A stretch of 64,000 nt of DNA from Trichococcus palustris (GCF_900114465.1 NZ_FOTD01000010.1:35440-99439); one strand, 5' to 3'; counted from the stretch's first letter, positions 43,715 through 52,968 are shown. A program made the numbers and translations. The notes: a model not told the origin generated them from the letters alone.

Positions 43715-43997
43715 CAAAGAAGAGGAAAGTACTTGCTGAAACGTTCTGCAGAGAGCTCTTGCCCGGTGAAAAAGAGTGGACGGAAGCATAGGAAAAATGG
43801 CCTCAGAGTTGATGCGCTGACAGGGTAACCCCTCAGGTGCGTCCGGGCGCACCCGTTAGATATGCAACGGTATCAGGAAGTTTTTTCTTCTTTGCACCGT
43901 TAGAGGTGGCAGCCGCAAGGTTTCCGCGAAAAAAGGTGGTAACGCGATAAATACGTCGTCCTTTCTGGAGCTGATCCAGGGAGGGCGATTTTTTTAT
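43715..43997 (+). ncRNA. T-box leader, methionine specifier, copy 1
   Basis: tRNA-sensing riboswitch. Stem I base AGAGG (43721-43725) pairs with CCTC (43801-43804); the AGTA of the specifier loop (43728-43731) faces AUG (43797-43799), so Met is the read specifier. AGAGAG (43751-43756) and GGTG (43765-43768) loops are present; the T-box AAGGTGGTAACGCG (43933-43946) and a terminator with T7 (43954-43997) follow. Uncharged tRNA-Met would allow read-through into the ABC-transporter genes. The specifier assignment is inferred from helix position, not from folding software. Confidence 0.85.
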
Positions 43998-44022
43998 TTA
44001 CAGATTGATGGGAGGAAAACAC

Positions 44023-44070
44023 ATGACAGACAACAGAAGAAAATTGATTTTTGACGCGTTCATTCATTAG
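44023..44070 (+). pseudogene. Stub of UroD-family gene after T-box 1
   Basis: 15 codons, MTDNRRKLIFDAFIH, then stop. The first 13 residues match the start of the UroD gene at 48698 (MANNRRKLIFDAFDN), and the ribosome site is the same, so a copy of the T-box plus gene start was joined to other DNA near base 44060. It could still be translated as a leader peptide. Confidence 0.8.
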
Positions 44071-44157
44071 CTATTCAGAAAGTCTGTGAATAGAATAACA
44101 AGAAGAGGTAGCTGTTGCAGCACCTTCGGCTATCCGTTCTTTGAGAGGGGAGAAAGT

Positions 44158-44910
44158 ATGATTGAACTAGAGGATATCCACAAATCATTTGGTGGCAATG
44201 AAGTTCTTAAGGGGGTAGATTTAAAAGTTGAAAAAGGAGACATCGTTGCATTGATCGGTTCAAGCGGTGCTGGAAAGACAACGCTAATCAGATGCATGAA
44301 CTACTTGGAGAAACCGGATAGTGGGGTAGTATCGATAGGCGGTTTATCGGTGGACAGCAGCCACAAACGCCAAAAGGATGTAAACAGGCTAAGGAGAAAG
44401 ACTGCAATGGTGTTTCAGCACTATAATCTTTTTAAAAATAAAACGGCACTTGAGAATGTATTAGAAGGATTGATTACGGTTCAGAAGCTCCCTGAAGAAG
44501 AGGCTATAAAAATTGCCAGGGAGGAAATTGAGAAAGTCGGCTTGAGTGACAAAATAAATTCATATCCATCGCAACTATCAGGCGGTCAGCAACAAAGAGT
44601 CGGCATAGCAAGAGCGTTAGCATTGAAGCCGGATGTCATCCTTTTCGATGAACCAACATCAGCCCTTGATCCGGAGCTGGTCGGTGAAGTACTGAGTGCA
44701 ATAAAAAACGTAGCTAAAACAGGCATCACAATGATAATCGTAACCCATGAGATGTCGTTTGCAAAAGAAGTCGCCAATAAAGTGGTCTTTATGGATGATG
44801 GCAGAATCATCGAACAAGGTTTACCAAGTGAGATTTTCACCCATCCAAAAGAGCAAAGAACAAAACAGTTCATAGACAAAATATATCAGAATTTCACATA
44901 TATCATTTAA
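44158..44910 (+). CDS. Polar amino acid ABC transporter ATPase (first system)
   Basis: 250 aa, GlnQ-type. Walker [10 protein letters not shown], the Q-loop [12 protein letters not shown], signature [15 protein letters not shown] and Walker [16 protein letters not shown] are present, followed by the H-loop VTHEMSF. It energises the two permeases encoded at 45793 and 46514. GGGGAG lies 8 nt before ATG 44158; earlier starts lack a site. It is the first intact gene under T-box 1. Confidence 0.92.
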   Translation: MIELEDIHKSFGGNEVLKGVDLKVEKGDIVALIGSSGAGKTTLIRCMNYLEKPDSGVVSIGGLSVDSSHKRQKDVNRLRRKTAMVFQHYNLFKNKTALENVLEGLITVQKLPEEEAIKIAREEIEKVGLSDKINSYPSQLSGGQQQRVGIARALALKPDVILFDEPTSALDPELVGEVLSAIKNVAKTGITMIIVTHEMSFAKEVANKVVFMDDGRIIEQGLPSEIFTHPKEQRTKQFIDKIYQNFTYII

Positions 44911-44926
44911 GAATAGGGGAGATAAT

Positions 44927-45766
44927 ATGAAAAAATTAATTAAAACACTAGTAACGTTAAGCCTTGCGGGGGTATTCACAGCTTGCGGCAATACCCAAGC
45001 AGATGTAAAGGAAGACACCGAAAAAAGCGCGGGAGCCGAGGTGAAAACGGTAAATGTAGCGCTTAACGCCGGTTCAAAACCGTTAAGCTTCGAGGATGAA
45101 AACGGCAAACTTACAGGCTATGAAGTGGAACTGCTTGAAGCAGCGGATGACAAAATTGATGAATATGATTTCAATTTGGAATCCGTTGAGGAAGACTCAG
45201 TGCAAGTTGGGCTGGATGCAGGGAAATATGACTTAATCGGCGGGGGACTCTATAAAACCCCTGAAAGAGAAGCAAAGTATCTTTTCCCGGATGAAATAAG
45301 CGGCGTCAGTCTGATCAACATCTATGTGAGAGAGGATGACAACAGCATTGCATCATTGGATGACTTGGTAGGGAAAAAAGTTGCTCCTTCAAGTCCGAAT
45401 GGCGGGATATACAATCTTTTGACGGCCTATAACGAAGAACATGCAAACGCAAAAATTACCATCAATACGGCTGAGGGAATTTCCGTGGCTGATCGTTTCA
45501 AGTCGTTAGCTTCGGGTGAATATGATGCAATCGTACTGCCTAATAATCTTGGCTTTGATGAAATTAAAGCAACGCTGAACCTGAAGGTCAAGGCAGTTGC
45601 AGAGCCTGTCAAAGTGAATCCAACCTACTTTGTTTTAGGCAAAGACCAGACCGATCTCAAGGAGAAGCTGGATGCAGCGCTCGTAGAACTGAGAGAAGAC
45701 GGGAAATTATCGGAGCTTTCCATCAAGTGGTTTGGTGAAGATACGTTTACGTATTATCAAGAGTAA
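44927..45766 (+). CDS. Family 3 substrate-binding lipoprotein (first system)
   Basis: 279 aa. Signal MKKLIKTLVTLSLAGVFTAC (lipobox FTAC) then the amino-acid-binding fold: VALNAGSKPLSFEDENGKLT, GYEVELLEAADDK, GLDAGKYDLIGGGLYKTPER. It is anchored outside the cell and delivers substrate to the permeases. Substrate cannot be read from sequence; the T-box suggests methionine or something that supplies methionine. GGGGAG precedes the ATG. Confidence 0.9.
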   Translation: MKKLIKTLVTLSLAGVFTACGNTQADVKEDTEKSAGAEVKTVNVALNAGSKPLSFEDENGKLTGYEVELLEAADDKIDEYDFNLESVEEDSVQVGLDAGKYDLIGGGLYKTPEREAKYLFPDEISGVSLINIYVREDDNSIASLDDLVGKKVAPSSPNGGIYNLLTAYNEEHANAKITINTAEGISVADRFKSLASGEYDAIVLPNNLGFDEIKATLNLKVKAVAEPVKVNPTYFVLGKDQTDLKEKLDAALVELREDGKLSELSIKWFGEDTFTYYQE

Positions 45767-45792
45767 ATTTATTAGATAGAGAGGAGGTCAGG

Positions 45793-46500
45793 ATGGTGCT
45801 GGGAATAGATTTTATATACGTAATTGAAGTATTGGTTAAGTTAATGAAGGTAGTGCCTTACACACTGCTGATCATGTTGGTTTCCGGTCTAGCCGGTCTA
45901 TTCCTGGCAGTCTTGATCCTGGCAATCAGAATAAACAAAATAAAAGGATTAAATCCATTAATAGGGGTATACATTTCTTTTTTTCGAAGTACGCCCGCTC
46001 TGATCCATCTATTTTTGGTCTACTATGGAATGCCGATAGTATTAAGCAAAATAGGCATAGACATCAGCTCGTGGAATAAATCGGTCTTTGCCGTTTTGTC
46101 GTTGGCATTGTTTAATGGTGCGTATCTTTCAGAAATTCTGAGGCCTGCCTATTTGGCGGTCGACAAAGAGCAGCATGATGCAGCCGACAGCATCGGCTTA
46201 ACCAAGTTTCAGAAGCTTCACAGAATCATCATACCTCAGGCGGTTCCCATTGCGCTTCCCGGCTTGGGGAATGCCCTGATCGATTTAATAAAAGATACAT
46301 CGGTATTGTTCGTCATAGGATTGATTGACATCATGGGGAAATCAAAGCTCCTGATCGCGAGTGATTACGGGGTGAAAAAATTAGAGGTTTATATTGCAGC
46401 AGGCATCATTTATTGGGTCATTACCAACCTATCCAATGTAATAATCAATGGGTTTGAGAAAAGGTATAACTTGACCGGCAGTCAGAATCTAAGCGGGTAG
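45793..46500 (+). CDS. Polar amino acid ABC permease A (first system)
   Basis: 235 aa with about five hydrophobic segments. The N-terminal VLVKLMKVVPYTLLIMLVSG and FFRSTPALIHLFLVYYG blocks and the EAA loop AADSIGLTKFQKLHRIIIPQ are typical of HisM/GlnP-type permeases. GAGGAGG precedes the ATG. Together with permease B it forms a heterodimer. Confidence 0.9.
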   Translation: MVLGIDFIYVIEVLVKLMKVVPYTLLIMLVSGLAGLFLAVLILAIRINKIKGLNPLIGVYISFFRSTPALIHLFLVYYGMPIVLSKIGIDISSWNKSVFAVLSLALFNGAYLSEILRPAYLAVDKEQHDAADSIGLTKFQKLHRIIIPQAVPIALPGLGNALIDLIKDTSVLFVIGLIDIMGKSKLLIASDYGVKKLEVYIAAGIIYWVITNLSNVIINGFEKRYNLTGSQNLSG

Positions 46501-46513
46501 GGGGTAGTGAACT

Positions 46514-47266
46514 ATGTTTAAATGGAATCTTTTATTTGAAGACCTGTTCTCTATAGCAACTGTCATTCCAGGCACGTTGTCTATGTCATTGGTAATTTTA
46601 CTATCCGGCATTATCATCGGCGGAATCTTGGCAGTCATCAGGCTATTTAAAGTACCGGTATTCGACAAATTAGTTCGTGCCTTTGTCTCGTATGTAAGGG
46701 GAATACCGTTAATCATCCACCTTTACATAGCATATTATACGTTGCCGAAATTATTGAACGATCTTCCCAACGTGCTTGAGCGTCCGTCCGAGCTATCGAT
46801 TTCGCCTGTATGGACGATCATTATTTCCTATTCTTTGTATACTTCCGCCACGCAGTCAGAGAACATCAGGGCCTCATTGTTATCCGTGGAACCGGGTCAA
46901 TATGAAGCAGCCTATTCGATCGGATTGACAAGATTTCAGACGATGATGAGAATTGTGTTCCCGCAGGCATTGAGAGTTGCCATCCCGGCCTTTTTCAATA
47001 TGTATTTAGGCATCATTAAAGGGATGTCATTAGGCTTTACCATTGGCTTAGTTGATATGTTGGCGCAGGCAAAATTGAGTTCCGCCGTCAATTTCGGTTA
47101 TTTAGAATCGTACACAGCAGCAGGGATACTCTATTGGGCTTTGTGTTGCGTGCTGACACTGTTGTTCAGCAAGTTAGAGGCAAGACATTCTGAAGGCATC
47201 TTCACCACCAATAAAAAATGGGAGCGAAAATTATGGATAAAATCGATAGAATTAAAGCAGCGCTAA
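46514..47266 (+). CDS. Polar amino acid ABC permease B (first system)
   Basis: 250 aa. ATVIPGTLSMSLVILLSG, YVRGIPLIIHLYIAYYTLPK and the EAA motif AAYSIGLTRFQTMMRIVFPQ mark it as the second permease of the same transporter. It ends in a basic tail that overlaps the start of the UroD1 gene by 34 bp, so the transporter and the enzyme are linked in one operon. Confidence 0.9.
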   Translation: MFKWNLLFEDLFSIATVIPGTLSMSLVILLSGIIIGGILAVIRLFKVPVFDKLVRAFVSYVRGIPLIIHLYIAYYTLPKLLNDLPNVLERPSELSISPVWTIIISYSLYTSATQSENIRASLLSVEPGQYEAAYSIGLTRFQTMMRIVFPQALRVAIPAFFNMYLGIIKGMSLGFTIGLVDMLAQAKLSSAVNFGYLESYTAAGILYWALCCVLTLLFSKLEARHSEGIFTTNKKWERKLWIKSIELKQR

Positions 47267-48267
47267 ATTCAGAGGAAGTTGATTATGTACCCTCAAATAT
47301 TTGGATGCATTACTCAGCGGCCGATCAGGATCCCCGGACTTTAGCGGAAGCACAAACCGAGTTTGCCCAAAAATATAATTTTGATTTTATAAAACTGATG
47401 CCTTTCGGGCTGTATGGCGTACAGGATTATGGCGCTAAAGTTAAGATATTCAACAAGGTCAATGAACCGCCGATCGTTGCTGACTACGGCATCCATGAAA
47501 TCGATGATTGGGGAAAGATTGACGTGCTTCCCGGATACTATGGAACATTCGGCAAGCAAGTTCAGCTGGCGCAGCATACAGCCAAATTGACGCAAGGAAA
47601 GATTCCCTTCATACAAACGATATTCAGTCCGCTCACAAACGCAAGAAAATTAGCCGGCGACAGAATTCTATGGGATATGAAGGAAAATCCGAAATTGGTC
47701 AAACAAGCCTTGCAGGCCATTACCGAGACAACGATCAATTTTGTCAAAGCCAATATCGAAGCGGGTGTACATGGCTTCTTTTTCGCTACGCAATGCGCGA
47801 ATTATGACTTTCTGACGGAAGAGGAATACCTGGAATTTGGTCAATACTATGATCTGCAGGTGATTAATGCGTATAAAGATGTAACCTATTTCAATGTGGC
47901 GCATATTCATGGCGATAATGTCATGTTCGATTTAATTGAAAAATACCCGGTGAATTGCATCAATTGGCACGATCGCTGGACATCGATCTCGTTGACGGAA
48001 GCAAGGAAAAGGACAGATAAGTGCTTGTTGGGCGGCATCCGCGAAGTTCCCTACTATAATCAAAAGAACGAGGTCATCCGGGAAAGCTTATTGGTATCCG
48101 GGACGGTTTCAGAGGTTGAAGAGCATGTCATTGAAGCGATCGATGAAGTGGGTGGAAGAGGGCTTATTATTGGGCCGGGCTGCTGTTCCGATCAACTATC
48201 CACCGAGAAGAACATTTTTGCTGTCCGCAGAGGAATCTACAACTCTTCGCTTGTCAAATTAAGCTAG
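47233..48267 (+). CDS. UroD-superfamily protein 1, methyltransferase-like
   Basis: 344 aa member of the uroporphyrinogen decarboxylase / MtaA-CmuA superfamily (TIM barrel). His224-x-His226 (AHIHGDN) and Cys317-Cys318 (IGPGCCSD) occupy the zinc-ligand positions that in MtaA-type methyltransferases bind a thiol substrate. It lacks the N-terminal arginine motif of HemE, so heme synthesis is unlikely. GGGAG lies 9 nt before ATG 47233. It ends the T-box 1 operon; the T-box 2 leader starts directly after it. Proposed role: methyl transfer to a thiol such as homocysteine, an inference. Confidence 0.8.
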   Translation: MDKIDRIKAALNSEEVDYVPSNIWMHYSAADQDPRTLAEAQTEFAQKYNFDFIKLMPFGLYGVQDYGAKVKIFNKVNEPPIVADYGIHEIDDWGKIDVLPGYYGTFGKQVQLAQHTAKLTQGKIPFIQTIFSPLTNARKLAGDRILWDMKENPKLVKQALQAITETTINFVKANIEAGVHGFFFATQCANYDFLTEEEYLEFGQYYDLQVINAYKDVTYFNVAHIHGDNVMFDLIEKYPVNCINWHDRWTSISLTEARKRTDKCLLGGIREVPYYNQKNEVIRESLLVSGTVSEVEEHVIEAIDEVGGRGLIIGPGCCSDQLSTEKNIFAVRRGIYNSSLVKLS

Positions 48268-48331
48268 AAGGGCGGGAAGCAGGCAAAGCGGTGTTCGCTT
48301 TTGCCTGTCAAAACTGTTCGGAAACGTGTGC

Positions 48332-48360
48332 TTTTCACAAAGTCTCTCGGATGGTAGACT
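48332..48360 (+). promoter_or_regulatory. Promoter of second T-box operon
   Basis: TTTTCA (48332-48337), 17-nt spacer, TAGACT (48355-48360) with extended -10 TGG-TAGACT, the same layout as at 43655. Confidence 0.6.
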
Positions 48361-48398
48361 TTGTCTATGGAATTGAGATATACAAAAAAAGACATAGA

Positions 48399-48674
48399 AG
48401 AGGAAAGTACTTGCTGAAACGTTCTGCAGAGAGCTCTTGCCTGGTGAAAAAGAGTGGACGGAAGCATAGGGAAAATGGCCTCGGAGTTGATGCGCTGACA
48501 GGGTAACCCCTTAGGTGCGTCCGGATGCATCCGTTAAACATGCAACGGTATCAGGAAGTTTTTTTCTTCTTTGCACCGTTAGAGGTGGCAGCCGCAAGGT
48601 CGCCGCGAAAAAAGGTGGTAACACGATAAATACGTCGTCCTTTCTGGAGCTGATCCAGGGAGGCGATTTTTTTT
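48399..48674 (+). ncRNA. T-box leader, methionine specifier, copy 2
   Basis: Nearly identical to copy 1. Stem I base AGAGG pairs with CCTC (48479-48482), with the specifier AUG at 48475-48477; T-box AAGGTGGTAACACG (48612-48625) and a terminator with T8 (48634-48674) follow. The AUG is kept although neighbouring bases differ between copies. It controls the UroD2 gene. Confidence 0.85.
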
Positions 48675-48697
48675 ACAAATTGATAGGAGGAAAACAC

Positions 48698-49741
48698 ATG
48701 GCAAACAACAGAAGGAAATTGATTTTTGACGCATTCGACAACAAGGCAACCGAACGGGTGCCGGTAGGGTTTTGGTATCATTTTGTGCTTGGGGATGACC
48801 AGTTCCGCGGATTAGAGAAGAAGGAAATACTGGCTGAGGTGATCGCAGGGCACAAGGAATTTTACGATAAATTCCAACCTGATTTCGTAAAAATCATGAG
48901 CGACGGCTTTTTCGGGCACCCGAGTCTGCTGGCTAACGAAGTCAATCAAGCGAGTGACCTGTACAACATAAAGGCGGTAGGGCCGGAACATCCTTGGATC
49001 ACCGAGCAAGTCAAGCTGGTGAAGGAAATCAAGGAATCCTTCAACGGGGAGATCGCAACCTTCTACAATATCTTTTCGCCGGCAAACTATATCCGCATCA
49101 AGTTTGAAGCCTGGGACAAGGACTATGACAAGTTCATCCGCTTCTTCGAAACGGAGCCGGAAGCACTTGCCCATGCGCAAAATGAAATCGCCAAAGACAT
49201 CGCGACATTGACCCAAAAAGTGATTGCGGAAGCCGGAGTGGACGGCATCTATCTGAGCGTTCAGAATGTCCAAAGCAAAGCGGCCACCAAAGAAGCTTAT
49301 CAAAAATATGTCGCACCGAGCGAATTGGCGGTATTGGCTGCGGCGAACAGCTTGAGCGACTACAACATCCTGCATATTTGCGGATATGAGCACCACCAAA
49401 ATGATCTGACGTTCTACCAGGACTATGAGGCGAAAGCATACAACTGGGCAGTCCATACCGAGAAAATCAGCTTGAAGGATGGAAAAGCCTTCTTCGGAAA
49501 CAAAGCGGTGATCGGCGGCTTCGACAACAATTCCGGCACATTGCTGGATGCCGGAAGCGAAGCGGAGATTGCCCGATTTACGGTCGATATCATCCAGGAA
49601 ACCGGTGAAACAGGCGTCATCATCGGGGCGGATTGCACCGTGAATCCTCAAATCGATCTGGATCGGTTAGCGTTGGTGCGTGAAACAGCAGCCGGTGTAT
49701 CCGGCAACAAAAAAGAACCGGTAGAAGCATCACATCATTAA
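48698..49741 (+). CDS. UroD-superfamily protein 2, methyltransferase-like
   Basis: 347 aa, UroD/MtaA-like TIM barrel. The zinc pattern is best kept here: His226-x-Cys228 (LHICGYEHH) and Cys313 (IGADCTVNP), H-x-C-x84-C. N-terminal ATERVPVGFWYHFVLG and the central GVDGIYLSVQN motif match the family. GGAGG lies 8 nt before ATG 48698, right after T-box 2. The HICG..C layout is the thiolate-zinc site of corrinoid-linked methyltransferases, but no corrinoid protein is encoded nearby. Proposed to act in methionine supply. Confidence 0.82.
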   Translation: MANNRRKLIFDAFDNKATERVPVGFWYHFVLGDDQFRGLEKKEILAEVIAGHKEFYDKFQPDFVKIMSDGFFGHPSLLANEVNQASDLYNIKAVGPEHPWITEQVKLVKEIKESFNGEIATFYNIFSPANYIRIKFEAWDKDYDKFIRFFETEPEALAHAQNEIAKDIATLTQKVIAEAGVDGIYLSVQNVQSKAATKEAYQKYVAPSELAVLAAANSLSDYNILHICGYEHHQNDLTFYQDYEAKAYNWAVHTEKISLKDGKAFFGNKAVIGGFDNNSGTLLDAGSEAEIARFTVDIIQETGETGVIIGADCTVNPQIDLDRLALVRETAAGVSGNKKEPVEASHH

Positions 49742-49923
49742 AAACACTCGTATTGCCTAAATCATTGCGGTGTTCGGAAAAAGCGGTCAGTTCTGATAGC
49801 GAATCGGTATTATTCTTACCAAGATGGACATGCTACAATCATGACCATAAAAGCAACGAGATTAGATTACAATGAGAAAATATCCGGATAGACCGGGAAG
49901 ATAACGGGGAAAGGTGTGGTGTT

Positions 49924-50970
49924 GTGGTCGGAATCGTCATTATTGGCTGTGGAGATGTTTCAAAACATAGACATGCTCCGTTATGTCACCGCAATAAAGA
50001 GGTAGAATTGATCGGTTTTTACAATCGGACAGTTGCGAAAGCCGAAGAATTTCAACAACAATACGGTGGGAAAGTCTATCAAACATTAACGGATGTTTGG
50101 GCTGATGAAGCGGTGGAGGCCGTCATTGTTGCGACAAATGAACAATCGCATAGCGACATCAGCGTCGCCGCATTAGAAGCAGGCAAACATGTCCTGTGCG
50201 AAAAGCCCATGGCCGATTCGGTGCCCGCAGCCAGACGAATGCAGAAGGCAGCGGACAGAAGCGGGAAAAAACTGATGATCATCCACAATCAAAGGCTATA
50301 TCCCGGGCATCAATTATTGAAACGGCTGATTACGGAGGGGACCCTCGGGAAAATCCATGCTTATCGGACAACGTTGGCCAACCAAGGCCAGGAGATCGAT
50401 GAAGAGGGAAACGCCGCCCCGGATTTCTATGATCGCATCGGTCACACGAATGGTGCGTTGGCGCAAGTGGGGATCCATCGCATCGACTTATTGAATTATT
50501 TATTCAGTGAAGACCCCATTGTGCAGGTGCGAACACATAGCACTACGCAAAGTAAAACACTCGCAGATGGCGATCCGGTTCCCTACGAAGATTATGCAAC
50601 CTTACAATTGCAACATCGATCGGGTGTACAAGGCACGCTGCTGACGAATTGGTTTGATTATTCGAACGATAGGCAAACCATCCTTTACGGCGAAAATGGC
50701 ACTGCCGTAACCTATGCGGATGACCATTCTGTCACTCTCTATCGGAAAAACGGAGCGAGGGAGCAGCTGCACTATCCGCCACAAGCGGAAGGATACGCAG
50801 AGCCGCTGACACCCATCATCGAAAAATTTGTCGAAAGCATCAAACAAGATACAGAGCCTTTTGTAACAGGCGAACAAGGCACGCTGGCTTTACGCGTATT
50901 AGCCGCTGCGTATGAATCGCAACAGACACAAGCATGGACAAGGATCACACATGAGGAGGATGAACGATGA
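49924..50970 (+). CDS. Gfo/Idh/MocA-family oxidoreductase
   Basis: 348 aa, GTG start with GGGGAAAGG upstream. N-terminal Rossmann fold VVGIVIIGCGDVSKHRHAPL and the conserved CEKPMA (Glu93-Lys94-Pro95, catalytic Lys) mark an NAD(P)-dependent dehydrogenase of sugar or polyol-like substrates. IGHTNGALAQVGIHRIDLLN is the C-terminal domain signature. It overlaps the UroD3 gene by 4 bp (ATGA), so the two products probably act in the same pathway. Substrate unknown. Confidence 0.88.
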   Translation: MVGIVIIGCGDVSKHRHAPLCHRNKEVELIGFYNRTVAKAEEFQQQYGGKVYQTLTDVWADEAVEAVIVATNEQSHSDISVAALEAGKHVLCEKPMADSVPAARRMQKAADRSGKKLMIIHNQRLYPGHQLLKRLITEGTLGKIHAYRTTLANQGQEIDEEGNAAPDFYDRIGHTNGALAQVGIHRIDLLNYLFSEDPIVQVRTHSTTQSKTLADGDPVPYEDYATLQLQHRSGVQGTLLTNWFDYSNDRQTILYGENGTAVTYADDHSVTLYRKNGAREQLHYPPQAEGYAEPLTPIIEKFVESIKQDTEPFVTGEQGTLALRVLAAAYESQQTQAWTRITHEEDER

Positions 50971-52055
50971 CAGAACGATTTAATGGACGGAAACGGATTG
51001 AAGCGGCTATAGCGAAACAGCCATTGGACAGACCTGCCATCTCAGGCTGGCGCCACATGCCGTTGGTCGACCGCGATGTCGAGGCTTTCGCCAAAGCCAC
51101 TATCGCGTTTACCGATGAGAATGACTGGGATCTGATCAAACTCATGTCACAAGGGCAATTCTTTGTCGAAGCATACGGAGCACCGATCACTTTCTCTACG
51201 GATGCGAAAGAATGGGCAGGCAAAATTTTGAAATATCCCATTCAGGAAGCGAAAGATCTGACGAAGCTGAAACCACTGCAGGCAGATAATGCCATCATCC
51301 AGCGGGAAGCTGCCTTTGCCCGGAACATTGTGGAACACTATCAAAAAGAAAAAGTGGTGGTTGGAACAGTATTTTCACCCTTATCTTGGGTGAAGCAATT
51401 TACGCCGGGGAATGATTCGATTGCACATATCGTCGATGGGCCGGAAGAAAGTCCGATCAAAGAGTTCCTGCAGGATCATCGCGAGGAATTGAGAACGGCA
51501 TTGGATACTCTGCATGCATCCAATAAAGTATTGGTGGATGCGTTGATCGATGCAGGCGTGGATGGGTTTTTCATCGCTGAACAATACAGCCAAAGCGGGG
51601 ATATTTCGGAAGACGACTACGCTATTTTCAGCAAGCCTTATACGGAAGATTTATTGGCCTATATCAAAGAGCGCACTTGGTTCAATGTGCTGCATGCCCA
51701 TGGTCACGATGACCTCGCTGTCGATCGGATTTTAGACTACGATGTGCAAGCCTACAACTGGGAAGACGGCGGCGATGAACCGGGAAATCCATCCCGTTTG
51801 AGCTTCCAGAAACTGCGCTCCTTAACGGATAAAGTATTGGTCGGGGGAATTTCGCCGAAAAATGACTTAACCTTTTCGGACAACCCACAAGAAATTGGCG
51901 AATTATTAACAAATCGTTTGGAAGGCATCCTTGCCCAAACGGGCGACACGGGTGTTGTGTTTGCACCGGGATGTGCGATTTCCTTGGAAGCTAGCGATAT
52001 AGCTTATCAACGTATTGGCGCTGCAGCCAAAGAAGTTTGGGCCACAAAAGTATAA
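50967..52055 (+). CDS. UroD-superfamily protein 3, methyltransferase-like
   Basis: 362 aa, third UroD/MtaA-like protein. Zinc-type positions are His243-x-His245 (VLHAHGHDD) and Cys336 (FAPGCAISL). RPAISGWRHMPLVDRDVEAF and GVDGFFIAEQYSQSGD are family blocks. It is coupled to the oxidoreductase (ATGA overlap) and followed by the second transporter. The three paralogues are divergent, not recent copies, so each may handle a different substrate or step. Confidence 0.8.
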   Translation: MTERFNGRKRIEAAIAKQPLDRPAISGWRHMPLVDRDVEAFAKATIAFTDENDWDLIKLMSQGQFFVEAYGAPITFSTDAKEWAGKILKYPIQEAKDLTKLKPLQADNAIIQREAAFARNIVEHYQKEKVVVGTVFSPLSWVKQFTPGNDSIAHIVDGPEESPIKEFLQDHREELRTALDTLHASNKVLVDALIDAGVDGFFIAEQYSQSGDISEDDYAIFSKPYTEDLLAYIKERTWFNVLHAHGHDDLAVDRILDYDVQAYNWEDGGDEPGNPSRLSFQKLRSLTDKVLVGGISPKNDLTFSDNPQEIGELLTNRLEGILAQTGDTGVVFAPGCAISLEASDIAYQRIGAAAKEVWATKV

Positions 52056-52080
52056 ATAAACTAATTTGGAGGAATAAATT

Positions 52081-52953
52081 ATGAAGAGAAAAAGATTTTT
52101 TGCGACGGCGAGCTTATTAGGAATAGCCTTACTGGCAGGATGCGGCCAAACCAATGCGGATACAACGAGTGAAGCGACAAGCGGAACAGCAGCGGAAAGC
52201 ACTAAAGTGACAACCGTTACAGTGGCCCATACGCAAAATTCGGTACCGATGGACTATGTCGATGACAAAGGCGTATCAACAGGGTACGAAGTCAGTGTAT
52301 TGAAGGCGATCGATGACCTGTTGCCACAGTATGAATTTAAATATGTCCCTACTTCGGATGAAGATTTGCTGATCGGGGTTGAGTCCGGCAAATACGATGT
52401 CGGAACCAAAGGCGCTTGGTATACAGCAGAACGCGCCCAAAAATTCCTATTCCCTCAACATTATATCGGAGCGAGCAGTATCGGGATGCTCATCCGTTCT
52501 GAAGACGCAGCTAAAATAACGGACTTAGAATCGTTTGCGGCAGCCGGAAAGAGCTTGGTTCCGATTTCGCCAAACAATGCGCAATATAACGTGATCGAAG
52601 ATTTCAATACCAACCATCCGGATACGCCAATCGCATTGACTCCGGCAGATACGTTTGAAGTTGCTGATGCCTATACGTGGTTGCTGGAAGGACGTTATGA
52701 TGGGTTCTTCAGTGTTAAAACCGCTTATGAAGCGAATGTGTTGAAAGAAGGGGCACCGTACAGTCAGTACAAAGATAAATTTTCTTACTTCGTCTATGAA
52801 GCTTTGCCAACATGGCCGCTATTCAACAAAGACCAACAAGCTTTAGCGGATGCTTATGACAAAGCGTTTGTGCAATTGGAAGAAAATGGAACAATCGATA
52901 AATTGATGAATGAATTCTTGGGAGAAAACACATTCCAATACATCAAAAAATAA
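52081..52953 (+). CDS. Family 3 substrate-binding lipoprotein (second system)
   Basis: 290 aa. Signal peptide MKRKRFFATASLLGIALLAGC (one residue over the motif is given only for the lipobox LAGC) and an acidic, threonine-rich linker precede the amino-acid-binding fold (VAHTQNSVPMDYVDDKGVS, GYEVSVLKAIDDLL, ESGKYDVGTKGAWYTAERA). It feeds permeases at 53066 and 53792. GGAGG precedes the ATG. Only loosely similar to the first system's binding protein. Confidence 0.9.
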   Translation: MKRKRFFATASLLGIALLAGCGQTNADTTSEATSGTAAESTKVTTVTVAHTQNSVPMDYVDDKGVSTGYEVSVLKAIDDLLPQYEFKYVPTSDEDLLIGVESGKYDVGTKGAWYTAERAQKFLFPQHYIGASSIGMLIRSEDAAKITDLESFAAAGKSLVPISPNNAQYNVIEDFNTNHPDTPIALTPADTFEVADAYTWLLEGRYDGFFSVKTAYEANVLKEGAPYSQYKDKFSYFVYEALPTWPLFNKDQQALADAYDKAFVQLEENGTIDKLMNEFLGENTFQYIKK

Positions 52954-52968
52954 CAAGCTTTTGCCATC

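Noticed and set aside
44023..44070. Stub after T-box 1 as a real regulatory leader peptide
   Set aside because: Its first 13 codons are explained by duplication of the UroD start; no run of Met or other control codons is present.
48264..48530. Frames inside the T-box 2 leader, both strands
   Set aside because: They lie in conserved RNA structure shared with copy 1 and have no ribosome sites.
48812..49651. 279-codon minus-strand frame opposite UroD2
   Set aside because: Shadow of a gene with clear family motifs; no ribosome site or domain.
47233..52055. UroD proteins as heme-biosynthesis HemE
   Set aside because: They lack the N-terminal arginine motif of HemE, occur three times, have no other heme genes nearby and show a zinc-type H-x-(C/H)..C pattern instead.
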